Below, piece after piece: positions 1-12,462 of a stretch of DNA of 64,000 nucleotides. This stretch comes from Nicotiana tabacum (taxonomy: Eukaryota > Streptophyta > Magnoliopsida > Solanales > Solanaceae): contig NC_134087.1 in assembly GCF_000715075.1 (NCBI RefSeq), positions 129,571,518 through 129,635,517 of the forward strand, in the 5' to 3' direction. The translations under genes were made by a program, and so were the position numbers. The stretch's first letter is position 1. Every line of letters begins with the position of its first letter. Under the pieces are notes generated by a model. It was not told where the DNA came from. It ran no database searches and saw nothing but the letters and a program-made list of their open reading frames with translations.

Positions 1-2950
1 TCAAACATTTAAGAGAAAATCTTAGAACATGATATCTAGGTGAGTAGGGATTATACAGTATTGAATTAGGACAAAGTGTCAAAGACCTATTTAACTTGCC
101 TACTGATTTTGGACCTGTTAAATCTAAACAGTTTTTAAATAACAACGCACTGTTTTATAGTTGCAGAATTTGAATCGCCCTAGAGGCTTGCCTAAACGCA
201 TAACAGTGGTGTCATAAGAGCATGATATCTATTAGGAATGCAATAAAACAATGATTAATTTTTAAGCGGACAACTTGAGATCCTATAGACATGTTTTCTA
301 GCGGCATTAATTAAGGCATTGTTTGAGAAAAAAATGTATTTAAAGAAACGAATTTAGGGACAATCACTTGGTCAGTTTGAGAAGAGTACCAAAACAGTAG
401 ACAATCACTTTGTCATAAAAGACATCCAGATTCAAAAAAGAACACTTAACAAACAGATCTCACATGGGGGATAAAGGGATACATAAGAGTCATATTAGGG
501 TACATGGGTAGGGTATAGAGGGAACAAATAGTCATAAACTGCATGCAACACTTAGGGTCTCAGAGACTTAATAAATAGTTAGGACATAGATAATAGTTGG
601 CCTGTCTTGAACAGGATTAAACATACAATTTGGACATGCTAGGTGAAGAAATAAGCAGAAAAGAGTGCAGAGTGTAAAACATGCATTGAACAGGACAGAG
701 TTTAGACATGCTGAGCAAAGAAATAAACAGGAATACAAGTTGAAATCATAACTGATGAACTAGTACAGGAATGAAACACATATGTTTTTGATCTCAAAAC
801 TTATTTAGAGACATACAAATTTAAGAAAAGGGTGCAGAATATAAAGCAAATAAAGTTCCAATATCTAGCATTGGCTTTCAACCAGCTAGATCAGTGAGTA
901 TCACAAGTAGCAGCAGAGAAAGAGAACTTTAGAGTGTAAGGAGTAGTGATTTTTGAACGAATGTTCGTTGTCCAGAACTTAAAATAAGAGGGGGTTTATA
1001 TAGTAATAAAAAGCTTGACAAATAAAGTAAGATCTCAATTAAGTAGTAAATCAAGGAAGTCACATGTAAATCAGCAAGTCTTTCCCTTAATCAAGGGACA
1101 ATTAAATCAACGGTAAAACATGCTAAGTATTTAAGGAAAAGAATCAAGTAGAGTTTAGGTATAGAATAGGTAATTAGGGGTAAATGAACAGAAGTTTCAA
1201 TTAAGGAAACAAATTAGTAAGAATCGGGAAGATACAAACAAGGCACGGAAAAATAATTAAGGCAAGCAATTCAATCAAATCGAGTAGAGAGGTAAAAATT
1301 GAAAGTTTAAGGGAAAGTGTTCAAATCAAACCAAGAAATAAGGAGTTCAGAATACTCAATGGTTCAATCAAAGAGAAAGTCATGAAAGAGTCAGCATGTT
1401 TAGCATATAAAATAAGGTAAAACATGAATAGTTGGGAATCGACATATAATTTTAACAAAACAAAAAATTAAACAACACTGATTCTATGAGAAAGATACAG
1501 GTCTTGATATGAATAGTCAAGACGAAAACAAGCACATAGAATCAGTGAAAGGTCAAACTAAGAAATTCAGCAGAAGGATATTAGGGCAAGAAAGTCACGA
1601 AAAATCACAAGAACCCAAAGCAAGAACCAGTCGATATACTAGTACTCAAAACCCAGACGAAGAACATCAAAAAATTAGGGCTTTCAATACAAACGGGCTA
1701 AGGCTGTAGCAGACTTACAAAATCAGTCAAAATATATGAGAAGCAGAAGATTAAATACAAAAAGCCGTCAAACAATTTGTAAAATAAATTACGGAAACCA
1801 TAGTTTAAGAAAAAGTGAAAATCACTTGAAAATCAAACGATTCATGTAAAGAATCTTAAGGTTATTGTAAAACTCACATAAATTAACCCCAAATCATCTC
1901 AGATCTGTACAGATCTAAGAGGTTTTGAAAAAAGAGATTAGGGTTTCGAAGAGAACAATATAGAGGTGAAGAAACATGCTTAGAAAATCATAGATCATAG
2001 CCAATATAGGACGATCTTACTCAGAATCACACTGGAATGGCCTGAAACAGGAGAGATAGGAACTATATATGCAAGCCAACTAGCCCTGGTCCCTTGAAGG
2101 CCCTGGAGATGGCAAGGTTAACGTGAGGGAGGCCATTGGAGGCCTGGGAGGTGGTGAGAAGTCATCAGAGATGGCCATGGACGAGGGTCAGTGAGGTTGG
2201 ATTAGGGTTAGGTTGAGAGCGTTTGAGAGCAGATAGGGGTTTCAGGGCGGCGGGTAGTATAGAAATGATAGGGTTGGGGGGGGGGTCTTTTGGTTTTATT
2301 TTAGAAATGGTTGTTTGTGGCCGTTGATCTCTATGATCAACGGCCGAGATTAAAGGGTTTTTAGGGCCGGATCGGGTCAAGCGGATGGGTATTGGGTCTG
2401 GGTAGGTTTAGGTTTAAAATTTGGGTTGGGTATTGGGTCAGAATTAAGGCTAAAATTGAAATAAAAATAGGCTAGGTTTTAAATAGCCACTTTTAATCCT
2501 ATATAATTTATAAAAATAATAAATAATTTCTAAAAAACTATTTTCGTGTTCTAAAATGATTTAAAATAGTTGTTTAATATTTTAAAAATATAAAAGATCA
2601 TTTTATGCATCAATAATGTAATTATGCATTAGTAGGGCTATTATTGCAAAGATATGCAATTTAGCCTAAAAATGTGAATACAATTATAAAAATGCACTAA
2701 AATATTTAAACAATATTTTGGAATAAATAAAGAATTTATATGACTAAATCACCATTAAAATAATTTGAAGGATAATTATTGGAAATTTTATAAATAAAAG
2801 GGAAGAAATAAATCGTTTTGGAGCTTTTAAAAATTATAGAAAAAATTATAAAAATGCTTATGCATGCTTATAATTGCATATGTGCTATTTTGAAAGTGTA
2901 TATATATATTATATATGTTAAAACATATGAGGAAAAATTAGGTATCAACA
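1..2950 (-). mobile_element. Partial LTR of an Ogre/Tat-type Ty3-gypsy element (continues off-window)
   Basis: AT-rich, non-coding sequence that ends abruptly at 2950. Read on the - strand its first bases are TGTTGATACCTAATTTTTCC, the TGTTGAcACCcAATTTTT type of LTR start that I recognise from Ogre/Tat elements. From 2951 the sequence is Tekay-1 reverse transcriptase, so this is an insertion junction; 2951-2955 (atgtg) would be one copy of the target duplication. Orientation makes 2950 the 5' end of a - strand LTR, with the element body or the other flank lying left of base 1. A solo LTR is equally possible. The short ORFs here look accidental. Confidence 0.6.
2319..2345. repeat. Perfect 11-bp inverted repeat with 5-base loop inside the left LTR
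   Basis: The arm ggccgttgatc (2319-2329), loop tctat and exact reverse complement (2335-2345) form a perfect short palindrome. It sits inside the Ogre/Tat LTR just downstream (on +) of a G-rich run. Role unknown; it could be a promoter-proximal site or an RNA hairpin. Confidence 0.85.
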
Positions 2951-5570
2951 ATGTGTATAGATTACCGGCAATTGAACAAGGTCACAATCAAGAACAAGTA
3001 TCCATTGTCGAGGATTGATGATTTGTCTGATTAGCTTCAGGGTTCCAAGGTATTTTCGAAGAATGACTTAAGATCTAGCTACCATCAGTTGAGGATTAGG
3101 GCATCTGATGTTCCTAAGACAGCTTTCCGCACTTGGTACGGGCATTATAAGTTCTTGGTGATGTCATCCGGATTGACAAATGCCCCAGAAGCTTTCATGG
3201 ATTTGATGAACCGAGTGTTCAAGCCTTGGATTCATTTTTGATAGTCTTCATTGATGATATTTTGATTTATTCCCACAGTCGGGAGGAGCATGAGTAGCAT
3301 CTGAGAGTTGTTCTTCAGACTTTGAGAGATAGTTAGTTGTATGCTAAGTTTTTGAAGTGTGAGTTATGGTTGAGTTTAGTTGCATTCTTGGGTATGTTGT
3401 TTCAGCAGAGGGTATTCAGGTGGATCCGAAGAAGATAGAGGTAGACAAGAACTGGCCTAGACCCCCGTCAGCTACAGAGATCCAGAGTTTCTTAGGTTTG
3501 GCAGGCTATTACCGTCGGTTTGTGGAAGGATTTTCATCTATTGCAGCCCCGATGACCAGGTTGACCTAGAAGGGTGCCCAGTTCAGGTGGTCGGACGAGT
3601 GTGAGGCGAGCTTTTAGAAGCTCAAGACATCTTTGACTATGGCACTGGTGTTGGTTTTGCCCACAGGTTTAGGGCCATATACAGTTTATTATGACGCATA
3701 TCGTATTGGATTTGGTGCGGTGTTGATGCAGGATGGCAAGTTCATTGCTTATGCTTCACGACAGTTGAAGATTCATGAGAAGAATTATCCAGTTCATGAT
3801 TTGGAGTTAGCAGCCATTGTTCACGTGCTGGAGATTTGGAGGCACTATTTATATGGCGTGTCATGTGAGGTGTTCACGGATCACAAGAGTCTAAAGTATT
3901 TGTTCAAGTAGAAGAAGCTAAATTTGAGGCAGAGAAGGTGGTTGGAGTTATTGAAGGACTATGATATTACCATCTTATACTATCCGGGGAAGGCCAAAAC
4001 TGCCCGATGCTTTGATAGAAAGTATAGGCAGTCTTCCGTATGTTCTGGTTGGTAAGAGACCGCTTGTTTTGGATGTTTAGGCTTTCGCCAATCAGTTCGT
4101 GAGGTTGGATATTTCTGAGCCATGTCGTATGTTAGCTTGTACAGTCTCCCGTTCTTTATTATTTGAGTGTATTTGAGATTGGCAGTATGATGATCCTCAT
4201 TTGTGTATCCTTAGGGACACAGTGCGACACGGTGGTGCCAAACAGGTTACATTGTGAAATGATGGAGTTTTGCGGATGCAGGGTCGAGTTTGTGTGCCTA
4301 ATGTGGATGGGCTTCGAGAGTTGATTCTAGAGGAGGGCCATAGTTTTCGGTACTCTATTCATCCGGGCACCACTAAGATGTATTAGGATTTGCGGCAGCA
4401 TTATTGGTGGAGGAGGATAAAGAAGGATATTGTTGCATATGTGGCTCGGTGTTTGAATTGTCAGCAGGTAAAGTACGAGCATCAGTGACCTAGTGGTTTG
4501 TTCCAGAAGATTGAGATTCCTGAGTGGAAGTGGGAGCGTGTCACTATGGACTTCGTTTTTGGACTCTCACGGACTTAGAGGAAGTTCGATGCAGTGTAGG
4601 TTATTGCTGATAGGCTGACCGAGTCATCACATTTCATTCCTGTGGCAGTTTCCTATTCCTCTGAGAGGTTGGTAAAGATCTATATCCGGATGATTGTTCG
4701 TCTTCATGGTGTGCCCGTGTCTATCATTTTTTACCAAGGTACGCATTTTACCTCACATTTCTAGAGGGCAATTTAGTGTGATTTGGGCACACTGGTCGAG
4801 TTGAGTAGAGCACTTCATCCTCAGACAGACGGGCAGTACGATCGTAATATTCAAATTTTGGAGGATATGCTCTGAGCTTGTGTTATTGACTTTGGAGGCT
4901 CGTGGGATCAGTTCTTGCCTTTAGCGGTGTTTGCCTACAACAACAGCTACCAGTCGATCATCCAGGTGGCTTTTTATGAGGGTTTATATGGTACGTGGTG
5001 TCGGTCGCCGATTGGGTGGTTTAGCTGGGAGAGGCTCGGTTGTTGGGTACGAATCTAGTATAGGATGCCTTGGACAAGGTCAAGATCATTCAAGATAGGC
5101 TTCGTACAGCTCAGTCCAGGCAAAAGATTTATGTTGACCGTAAGGTTCGTGACGTGGCGTTCACGGTCGGTGAGCGGGTGTTGCTTCGGGTGTCGCCTAT
5201 GAAGGGCGTGATGAGATTTGGAAAGAAGGGCAAGCTAAGACCTAGATTCATTGGTCCTTTTGAGATTCTTGATTGAGTGGGAGAGGTGGCTTACACACTT
5301 GCATTGCCGCCGAGTTTATCAATTGTGCATCTAGTGTTTCATGTGTCCATGCTTCAGAAGTATCACGGCGATGCATCTCATGTGTTAGACTTCAACATTG
5401 TCCAGTTGGACAAGGACTTGTCCTATGAGGAGGATCCGGTAGCTATTCTAGACCGGCAGATTCGTCAGTTGAAATCGAAGAATTTCCTTCTGTTCGTGTT
5501 CAGTGGAGAGGTCAGCCTGTCGAGGCAGCTACCTTGGAGTCCGAATCCGATATGCGGAGCCAATATCCCC
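2951..5570 (+). pseudogene. Tekay-1 pol remnant: RT, RNase H, integrase, chromodomain
   Basis: Degraded polyprotein of a Ty3-gypsy chromovirus; an intact copy would copy element RNA to cDNA and integrate it. RT begins within the DYRxLNK block (about 2957) and keeps the FIDD active site at 3247-3258. RNase H is readable as fragments at 3633-3911 ([27 protein letters not shown]). Integrase keeps its CLNCQQVK zinc-finger end near 4455 and parts of the core. The C-terminal GPFEILD and FHVSML blocks (5240-5360) precede a chromodomain-like stretch around 5430-5550. About twenty stops interrupt the frame, most of them TAG or TGA where relatives have CAG, TGG or CGA. The frame is closely parallel to Tekay-2. 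Confidence 0.85.
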
Positions 5571-6284
5571 ATCTTTTCTCCGACTCAGGTACTTTCTTAT
5601 GTCCATTCAAAAGTAAATTCTGTGCTCCGAGACCTTAAAAACTCTTTTTGTCTCACCTCGATTTCCATTCACAGTTCAGGCGCGTTTCCGGAAAGCTTTT
5701 ATGTGAAAACTAAGTAAAAAAAGGAAATTGGCTTTTAAAATTGATTAAAGTTGACTTTGGTCAACATTCTTGGTAAACGGATCCGAACCCGTGATCCAAC
5801 GGTCTCGTAGGGTCCGTAGTAAAATAAGGGACTTGGGCGTATGTCCGAAATCGAATTTCGAGGTTCCAAGCCCGAGAAATAAATTTTTGAAAGAAATTGT
5901 TTAACTGAAATTATAAGAGTTTTTGGAAAAGAAAAGATGCTTGAAATTAATGGTATCGGGCCCGTATTTGGTTCTGGAGCCTGGTACAGGTGTTATATAA
6001 TAATTAAGTTGAATCTCTGAAATTTGATAAGAATCGGGGTTCGTTTAGTATAAATCGGACCTTTATTTGAGAAAATGGAAATTTGATGTTCTTGAGTGAT
6101 TTCATGAATTTGATTGCACGAGCAAGTCCGTATGATGTTTTTGGACTTGCGTGCATCTTTGGTTTGGAGTCCTGAGAGCTCGGGTGAGTTTTGAATAGGC
6201 CACAGAGTGAAATTGGACTTAGGAAAGATTGCTGGTATCTGGTATTTTTGCCCAGGACTCTGATCTCACAATTTCGAGAACAGG

Positions 6285-6475
6285 CTTCGCAATTGCGAAG
6301 TTCTCAGGCTTGGTAATTGCGACCCAGGCGTCGCAAATGCGAACCAAACCTGGGCAGTCCTTGATCGCAAATGCGACCCTTTTATCACAAATACGAAAAG
6401 GGCTGAGTCTCAAATGCGAAGATAGCAGGTTCCAAAGGGGTTCGCAATTCCGAACCCTGGTCGCAATTGCGACAT
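6285..6475. repeat. Cluster of CGCAATTGCG / CGCAAATGCG palindromes in Tekay-1 LTR
   Basis: It contains a perfect 16-bp palindrome CTTCGCAATTGCGAAG (6285-6300), a perfect 14-bp palindrome GTCGCAATTGCGAC (6460-6473), and tcgcaaatgcga at 6331-6342 and 6365-6376, plus half-sites between. By alignment with Tekay-2 it lies where U3 ends, just upstream of the expected core promoter. No good TATA box remains here. Palindrome clusters of different sequence occur at the same place in Tekay-2 and Tekay-3. Confidence 0.8.
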
Positions 6476-7286
6476 CTGAGATGGGATTTCATTCATTTTT
6501 ACAACTCTTCAAACCCTAAAAATATCTTGGTCGATTTTTCAAAGACATCAACTTCTCCAAATCATTAGTAAGTCATTTCCAATTCATTATCTTCAATCCA
6601 TAACATCTTTTCACATGATTTCAATTCAAAATCAAGGATTTTCATGGGGAAATTCGATGTTTTTGGGTAGAACTTAGGATTTTCAAATTTTGGGTATTTG
6701 GACCTTGATTTGAGGTCTGATTTCAATACAAAGTATATATTTGAGTTCGTGGGTTAATGGGTGATCGAGTTTTGGTTCGAACCTCGAGTTTTGACCATGT
6801 GGGCTCGGGGGTGATTTTTGACTTTTTGGAAAAATCATTAGAAAACCTAGTTTCATGCATTAGAATTGGTTCATTTAGTAATTATTGATATCATTAAGTA
6901 AATTGTGGCTACATACAAGCGAACTAGTGGTGGAATCAAGGGGTAAAGGGATAGTTGAGGCTTGATTGTGTTCGTGGCATTAAGGTAAGTGTTTGGTCTA
7001 ACCTTAGTTTGAGGGATTAGAAGTTGTGTCTTATTTGCTATGTGTTAATTGTTGAGTACGACGTATAGGTGTGGTGACGAGTATGTATACGTCGGTGTCA
7101 ATCATACCCGTGAATCTTATAATATCATTGATGTGACTCCGTTTTGTATTGTCCATGCTTAATATGATGACTTCTAATGTTGAACAAGGCTTGTGGAAGT
7201 ATTATTGGTAATTGAACATTGTAGAGCATTGGCTCAAGTTGAGAATTGAGTTGTGAAGTAATTGTGGAAAAGAGAAGAGGTTTATG

Positions 7287-7445
7287 ATATCGTCTCCCTT
7301 GCGGGGATGTTATTGCTTGATATTGTTTCCCTTGCCGGGATGTTATTGCTCATGATATTGTCTCCCTTGACGGGATATTATTGTTATACTATTGCTCCCT
7401 TGCCGGGATTCTATTGTAATTTTATTGATTCCCTTGCCCGAATTG
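7287..7445. repeat. Tandem repeat of the tcccttgccggga motif (Tekay-1 LTR)
   Basis: Five imperfect copies of about 33-37 bp, each centred on tcccttgccggga, which can fold on itself (TCCC / GGGA). The same motif occurs three times in each Tekay-2 LTR (about 41437-41520 and 49597-49690), again directly before a hairpin minisatellite. Confidence 0.8.
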
Positions 7446-7477
7446 TTCTGTGATTGTTGCTTGGGTAAGGAGGAGTG

Positions 7478-7733
7478 TAAAAGCACGAAGGGTGATGCTG
7501 TGCGTGATATTTGTGAGTGAGTGTTAATGCACGAAGAGTGATGTTGTGCCGATATTGTAAATGTAAAAGCTCGAAGGGTGATGTCGTGCCATGATATGAG
7601 TGATAATGCACGAAAGATAATGTCGTGCCATGATTTTGTGAGGTAAAAGCAAGAAGGGTGATGCCATGCCGATTATATTCATTCTTATGGTGAGAACGAG
7701 AGTTAAAACACGAAGGGTGATGTCGTGCACTTG
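7478..7733. repeat. Hairpin minisatellite of Tekay-1 LTR (gcacga...tcgtgc units)
   Basis: Six imperfect units of about 40-50 bp. Each carries a core of arm gcacga, spacer agggtgatg and arm tcgtgc, which can pair. The arms are perfect in the unit near 7606-7630 and carry one or two mismatches in the others. The array is non-coding; the ORFs that cross it on the - strand simply reflect the repeat. Confidence 0.8.
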
Positions 7734-8209
7734 TCATTGATTTCCTTATTCTTACTTATAGTTGAATTTTGGTGTTTCATAGTTTCTTTACTGAATTTCT
7801 GTTTGTACATGATATTCCTCCGATCATGTTTCCCCTTCCATCTTTAAACTGCTAGTTTTTGTCGTTATTATTTACTGTATATGATATAACTGCACAGGTT
7901 TATTTGGTAGTCATGTCCTAGCCTCGTCACTACTTCGCTAAAGTTAGGCTAGACACTTACTAGCACATGGGGTCGGTTGTGCTGATACTACACTCTGCAC
8001 TGTGTGCAGATCTCGGTGTTATAGCTTTTGGACCACAGTGAGGTTGTTGCCTTCAGTCCATCAGGAGACCCGAGGTAGTCATGTAGGCATCAGCAGGCCT
8101 TGGCGTCCCCTTCTATCTTTTCATTCTGTTTTTATGTATTTCAAAGACAGATTTGTATTATTTTCCTTCATACCACTATTTGTAGTATTCGTAGATAGTC
8201 CGTGACATT

Positions 8210-8214
8210 ATTGT
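8210..8214. repeat. Target-site duplication ATTGT, left copy
   Basis: ATTGT immediately precedes the Tat element and is repeated at 30372-30376 immediately after it. The sequence rebuilt across one copy matches the uninterrupted Tekay-2 LTR, so the duplication is real and not chance. Confidence 0.85.
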
Positions 8215-11200
8215 CACACCTCCTTTTTCCTACCATCAGAAGGGGTATAGAGGAGTTTTTCCAATTTAAGTGACAATAGAAACAGGATTGTCTATTGAAT
8301 TCAAAGTCTCCCTTTGGGATAGTTTATTGGTGTCCCAAGTAACCGGTTTAAAATCCCGAATCGAGAAAAGATTGACTCTGTTTTACAATCCGCGAAATAC
8401 AGAAATCCGGGCAAGAAATTCTGTTAACCCGAGAGAAGGTGTTAGGTATTCCCGGGTTTTAGCACGGTCGCTCAACTGTTAATATTGGCTTATTTACTTT
8501 ATTTTAAAACATCTTTCAAACCTATGTGCATTTTTAATCCTTTTAAACTGCTCTAAATATTTAGGGAAATTCAAGGTTATTTAAAACACATCGTAAGCCA
8601 CGCTACATGAAATGCACCCGCGGTTCACAAAACGCTTTATCTAACCTTGTTAGAAATTGGAACCGAGTCACATGAAATGTATACCCGAATTTACCAATTA
8701 CAAATCACAACTACGTCACGGGAACCTACCCGTAGTCATGATAAATATTTAGTTAATACGCCTAAAGAAAACTACGAAATTTATTTTTAGTATCTAAGTT
8801 ATAAAATTAATATGAGGGACATAGGTGATTCAGTTAGGAATGGCACACCTCAATCTATCTTAAAGAAGAGAATTATGTTCAATTAAAGAGGATTATAAAG
8901 TCCCTGCTTAATCTAACTCAGGATTTAGTCTAAATTACTAATTGTGAATATGCATTGAGATAAATTGACGGGCTTTTGATTACTTAAGGAAGATCGAACC
9001 AGCTACAGGCTAGCTGAGGATTTAACGAAAGTACATGGGGCTGGGCTTGAAGTTGAGCCCACCACTTAGAACGAAGGGCCAAATCCAACCAGTGATATGA
9101 TTGGGCCAATAATAGGCCAGCAATGCACCGAACTCCACATAACGAGCCATTTCTCTAAACGTAAGACGCGAAAGGAAAGGGGGTGGGGCAGAAGACTTTT
9201 GGGCCTGAAATTGTGCCCAAGACAAAAAGGAAAACCACATCTGGATGCTTTGGGACTCGAAATTGAACCTGGCATTCGAACAAAGGTCCAAGACCACACC
9301 TAAAGTGATCTTGACCAGGCCATCCATTTAGGCCCACATCTTGGAAAAATTCATTAATGAAACATGCTGGCCTACTGAATATACTTAAAAGGAAGTACAT
9401 AAATTTGAGAATTACAATTAACTATCAGTAACTAAATGTACCTAAATCAACTATACAAAATAGATAAGTGAAAGAACAAGTTTGTACAATTTAATCATAA
9501 CAACTAAGTAATCTAACTACTCATTAACGAAAAGCTTCACAAAAAATGATCCATCCTTCTGCTAAGACAGCATACTTCCATCCAAAGAGATTTTGTGATT
9601 CAAAACAGTGCTTGGATTTGCAAGAGTAGCTATAGAACTAACTTGCAAATCTGCATTTGACTACTATAGCAGCAGACAAATGGGATAAATAGTTAGTAAA
9701 ATTATAACCCTTCATGGTTTCAACATACAAGGAAAGATTAACCAACAATGTCAAAATCATTTTTAATACTATCTCACATGCTTCATTAGTTAGTTTACCA
9801 TGTCAAATAATGAAACAACAAAATGAAAGTAAATTTCAGTCTTCACATGGATCCCATTGACGATTTTAAACATTCTGGACCTTCACATTATAGTCTGAAG
9901 TTTTTTCAAAAAAAAATTTTAAAGCTTAAACATGTAGGAAAAAAAAGAAATCATAGATGATTACTAACCCACGTAAAAGGAATCATGCCGATTTTCAAGC
10001 AGTAAATCTAAACTAGATCTATACAAGTCCACCAAAATTCACACAAAACTCATTTACTGAACCAATTTGATATTAAGCATTCCATTTCAGAAAAGAAACC
10101 ACAATACATGAAGAAGGAACTGAAAATGGTACCTTGAATGAGTAACCAACAGGAAAACAGCAAGTGTAAGATGACGGAAACTAGTTGAAAAACTTCAAAA
10201 GAAAAGGAACAGCAACAATAACCAACACAACAGCAGGAACCAATAGTGAAAATCAAACAAACAGCTTCAAAGACCAGCCAAGCTTCAGCTTAGAAGACCA
10301 AAAATTGCATGAAAACTTTTAAAATACCAAAAGAAAATTAGAAAGACCAGCCAGTAATGCAGAAAATTGTTTTTGTGTTTTTTAGGATATGAAATTCTTA
10401 TGTGTTTTTCAGGACTTTGGTGCAGAGAATAATGATCTAAAATCTGTGAAAGAAAGGCACTACTTATAGACCTAAAAGGCCATGTGCCAAAAGCCAAATC
10501 AGGGAAATATTTCCTCAGCCTGAAAAGGCATCTTTCCTAACCAATTGGGACAGCTGGCTGTCCCCTATTGGCTCAGCATATTTGTCCTAACCAAATAGGG
10601 ACAGCTGCCCCCTATTCTGAAAGCTTCCAAATGTAGCAATTATTTGAAAGTCCCTATTTTTTTCCCCAACTTGAACACTAAGTTTACAATTTTTCAATTG
10701 ACCCCCCTAAGAGTTTCTAACAATTACAAACCAAGGCAAACAACATCAAACCAGAATCAAATGGAAATAAAGATCAAATGGCACAAACCCTAAAACCTTT
10801 AACTAAACGTAGATTCTCTTAACATGAACTGAAATCATAAATGAGGCAAAACATAGATATTTAAACCTAATTACTAACACAAGTACAGAATAATCAATAA
10901 TCAGTTATTTTCTAAGAATTAAACCCATTGAACAAACCAACATTACTATATCAGGGAGTCACAACAATAGAAAGAAACTAGCATACTCATTTTAAATCAA
11001 ACTAACTAGACACAAGCTAAACAAATATTTAACAAATCTTAGCCGAAAAACTGTCCATCTAATGACTCTGATGGAAAATTCATAAATTAACCCTAAACTA
11101 CTGACTAACATCAATGATTAATTATAGAAGTTAATAAATAATTCTGAACAATTAAAACCCTAAATCATGCAACTACGAACAGAACAACCACAACAAGAAA

Positions 11201-12462
11201 TCAATGGTCAAGAAAATAAACCAAACGAGAAATTACTTATACTAGTTGGGACTTGGAGAACCTGGCCAGAGCTTGGACATGGTTAGGGCAGGTTTGAAAA
11301 TGAGTCAAACCTACATAAATCAATTGCTCCTGTTGAGAAGCAAATGACTTATGTTGGTATGAACCATTTGAACTTCAGTAGAGGCTTTTAGGTTTTTCTT
11401 TCTCTCTTTTTTTCCCAGATTTTTGATTTGAAATTACTCCAGTTTGAAAGGCCTTTTGAGCAAAACAGTAGGATATTAGGGGTGAGGGGAGCGGAGAGAT
11501 GACCTGGTGAGGTTTTGGGGTGGTTTGGGCGGACTATGGTTTTGGGTTTCAATCTTAAATCTAAAATTGGAGGGATTTGAGAGGAATTCGAGGAAATTGG
11601 TTCTATAATTTGGAAAGAGGAGGAGGAGGGGAGTGTTTGGTGTGAATTTGGAGTGAATCGGAGCACCGGAACCGCGATGAGGCGATTTTCGGCAGGTGGT
11701 TGACGGCGGAGGTGGTGGAGAGTATGAGGGTGACTAGGGCTTCACGTCTCTAAGTTTGAGAGAGATGGAATGGGGGGTCGAATGGGTATGGGGGCATTTG
11801 GAAAGTCTTATACTTAGGGGGGTTAGTTCTGAACCATTGGCTCACTAGGATCTAACGGCGGTGGTCAAAGATAGTCGAAACGGGGTCGTTTTGGTTTAGA
11901 CGGGGCTGACTAGACCGGGTATGTGGCATTGGGCTGGATTTTGGGCGAGTTTGGGGAAAAATATTTGGGCTTCAGCCCCTTTGGCCCAATAAAATCAAAC
12001 CCCTTTTGAATTAACCCTTTATTTCCTTTTCTTTGTGTTTTTTGTTTTTCTTTTTTTTTCTTTAATTAAAAACTTAAATTAAAATCCTAAATTAATCTAG
12101 ATTGTAAACCTAACCAATTTCCTAAAAATTATAAAAATTCCCTGATCCTAAATCAAAAAGAAAAATCAATAATCTAGCAATTAAAAGGTAAAAATGTAAA
12201 ATGGGCCATTTTGTAATTTTCCTTTTTTTAATAAAACAAATAATTAACTAACTAATCCTAAAAATTTAAGAATAAAACCTAAATGCAATGCATGGTATTT
12301 TGGCATTTTTCATGATTTTTAATGGAAATTAAACGTGCACAAACATGCAAACAATCAATAAAATTCTACAAAAATCCTACAAAATGGCAAATAATTGAAA
12401 AAAATCTATTTTCTTGAATTTTATAGGAGTAATTCATATAGGGAAAAAATCACATGCTCACA
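8215..12462 (-). repeat. 3' LTR of the Tat element
   Basis: 4248 bp, alignable along its whole length to 26112-30371. On + it begins cacacctccttttt and ends at gctcaca, so the - strand LTR starts TGTGAGC. It holds no supported gene; ORFs around 9022-9400, 10050-10500 and 11388-11666 have counterparts in the other LTR but look like non-coding sequence. A TATA-like box survives at 10461-10468. Confidence 0.9.
10461..10468 (-). promoter_or_regulatory. Candidate TATA box in the Tat 3' LTR
   Basis: On the - strand the sequence reads TCTATAAGTAGTGCC, a plausible core TATA box about 2 kb into the LTR. The homologous site in the 5' LTR (28365-28372) reads TGTAAGTA, so the promoter that would drive the full-length RNA has lost its TATA. 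Confidence 0.4.

Larger units (their letters stand above)
2951..8214 (+). mobile_element. Tekay-1: Tekay/Del-like chromovirus, left part (pol plus 3' LTR)
   Basis: A Ty3-gypsy element on the + strand that starts mid reverse transcriptase at 2951, where an Ogre/Tat LTR interrupts it, and runs through RT, RNase H, integrase and chromodomain into its 3' LTR. At 8214 the LTR is split by a 22-kb Tat element and resumes at 30372. Joining the flanks across one ATTGT copy gives a sequence that aligns to the intact LTR of Tekay-2 near 42450-42480, which confirms the nesting. Gag, PBS and 5' LTR lie off-window. Confidence 0.85.
5612..8214 (+). repeat. Tekay-1 3' LTR, left segment
   Basis: It aligns with the Tekay-2 3' LTR from its 'ctccgag' block onward, with the shared landmarks caggcgcgtttccggaaagc, the 'tcgggcccgtatt' block and the 'gagtacgacgtatagg' block. 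The polypurine tract and the first 50-60 bases of the LTR are missing: at about 5611 the coding 3' end jumps straight into internal LTR sequence, so a small deletion of roughly 80 bp spans the pol-LTR border. The LTR holds a palindrome cluster (6285-6475) and two hairpin-repeat arrays (7287-7445, 7478-7733), and is cut at 8214 by the Tat insertion. Confidence 0.8.

Noticed and set aside
7411..7737. His/Ser-rich ORFs on the - strand
   Set aside because: They cross the hairpin minisatellite of the Tekay-1 LTR; no domain and no conserved start.
8214..8216. Element starting at tg (8212) so that the LTR ends in CA
   Set aside because: This gives no target duplication, and the inner LTR junction at 26111 lacks the same bases; ATTGT flanks fit better.
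9022..9400. Overlapping ORFs repeated in both Tat LTRs (also 26814-27304)
   Set aside because: Frames are not conserved between the two LTR copies, and the sequence looks like non-coding U3/R with GGCCCA motifs.
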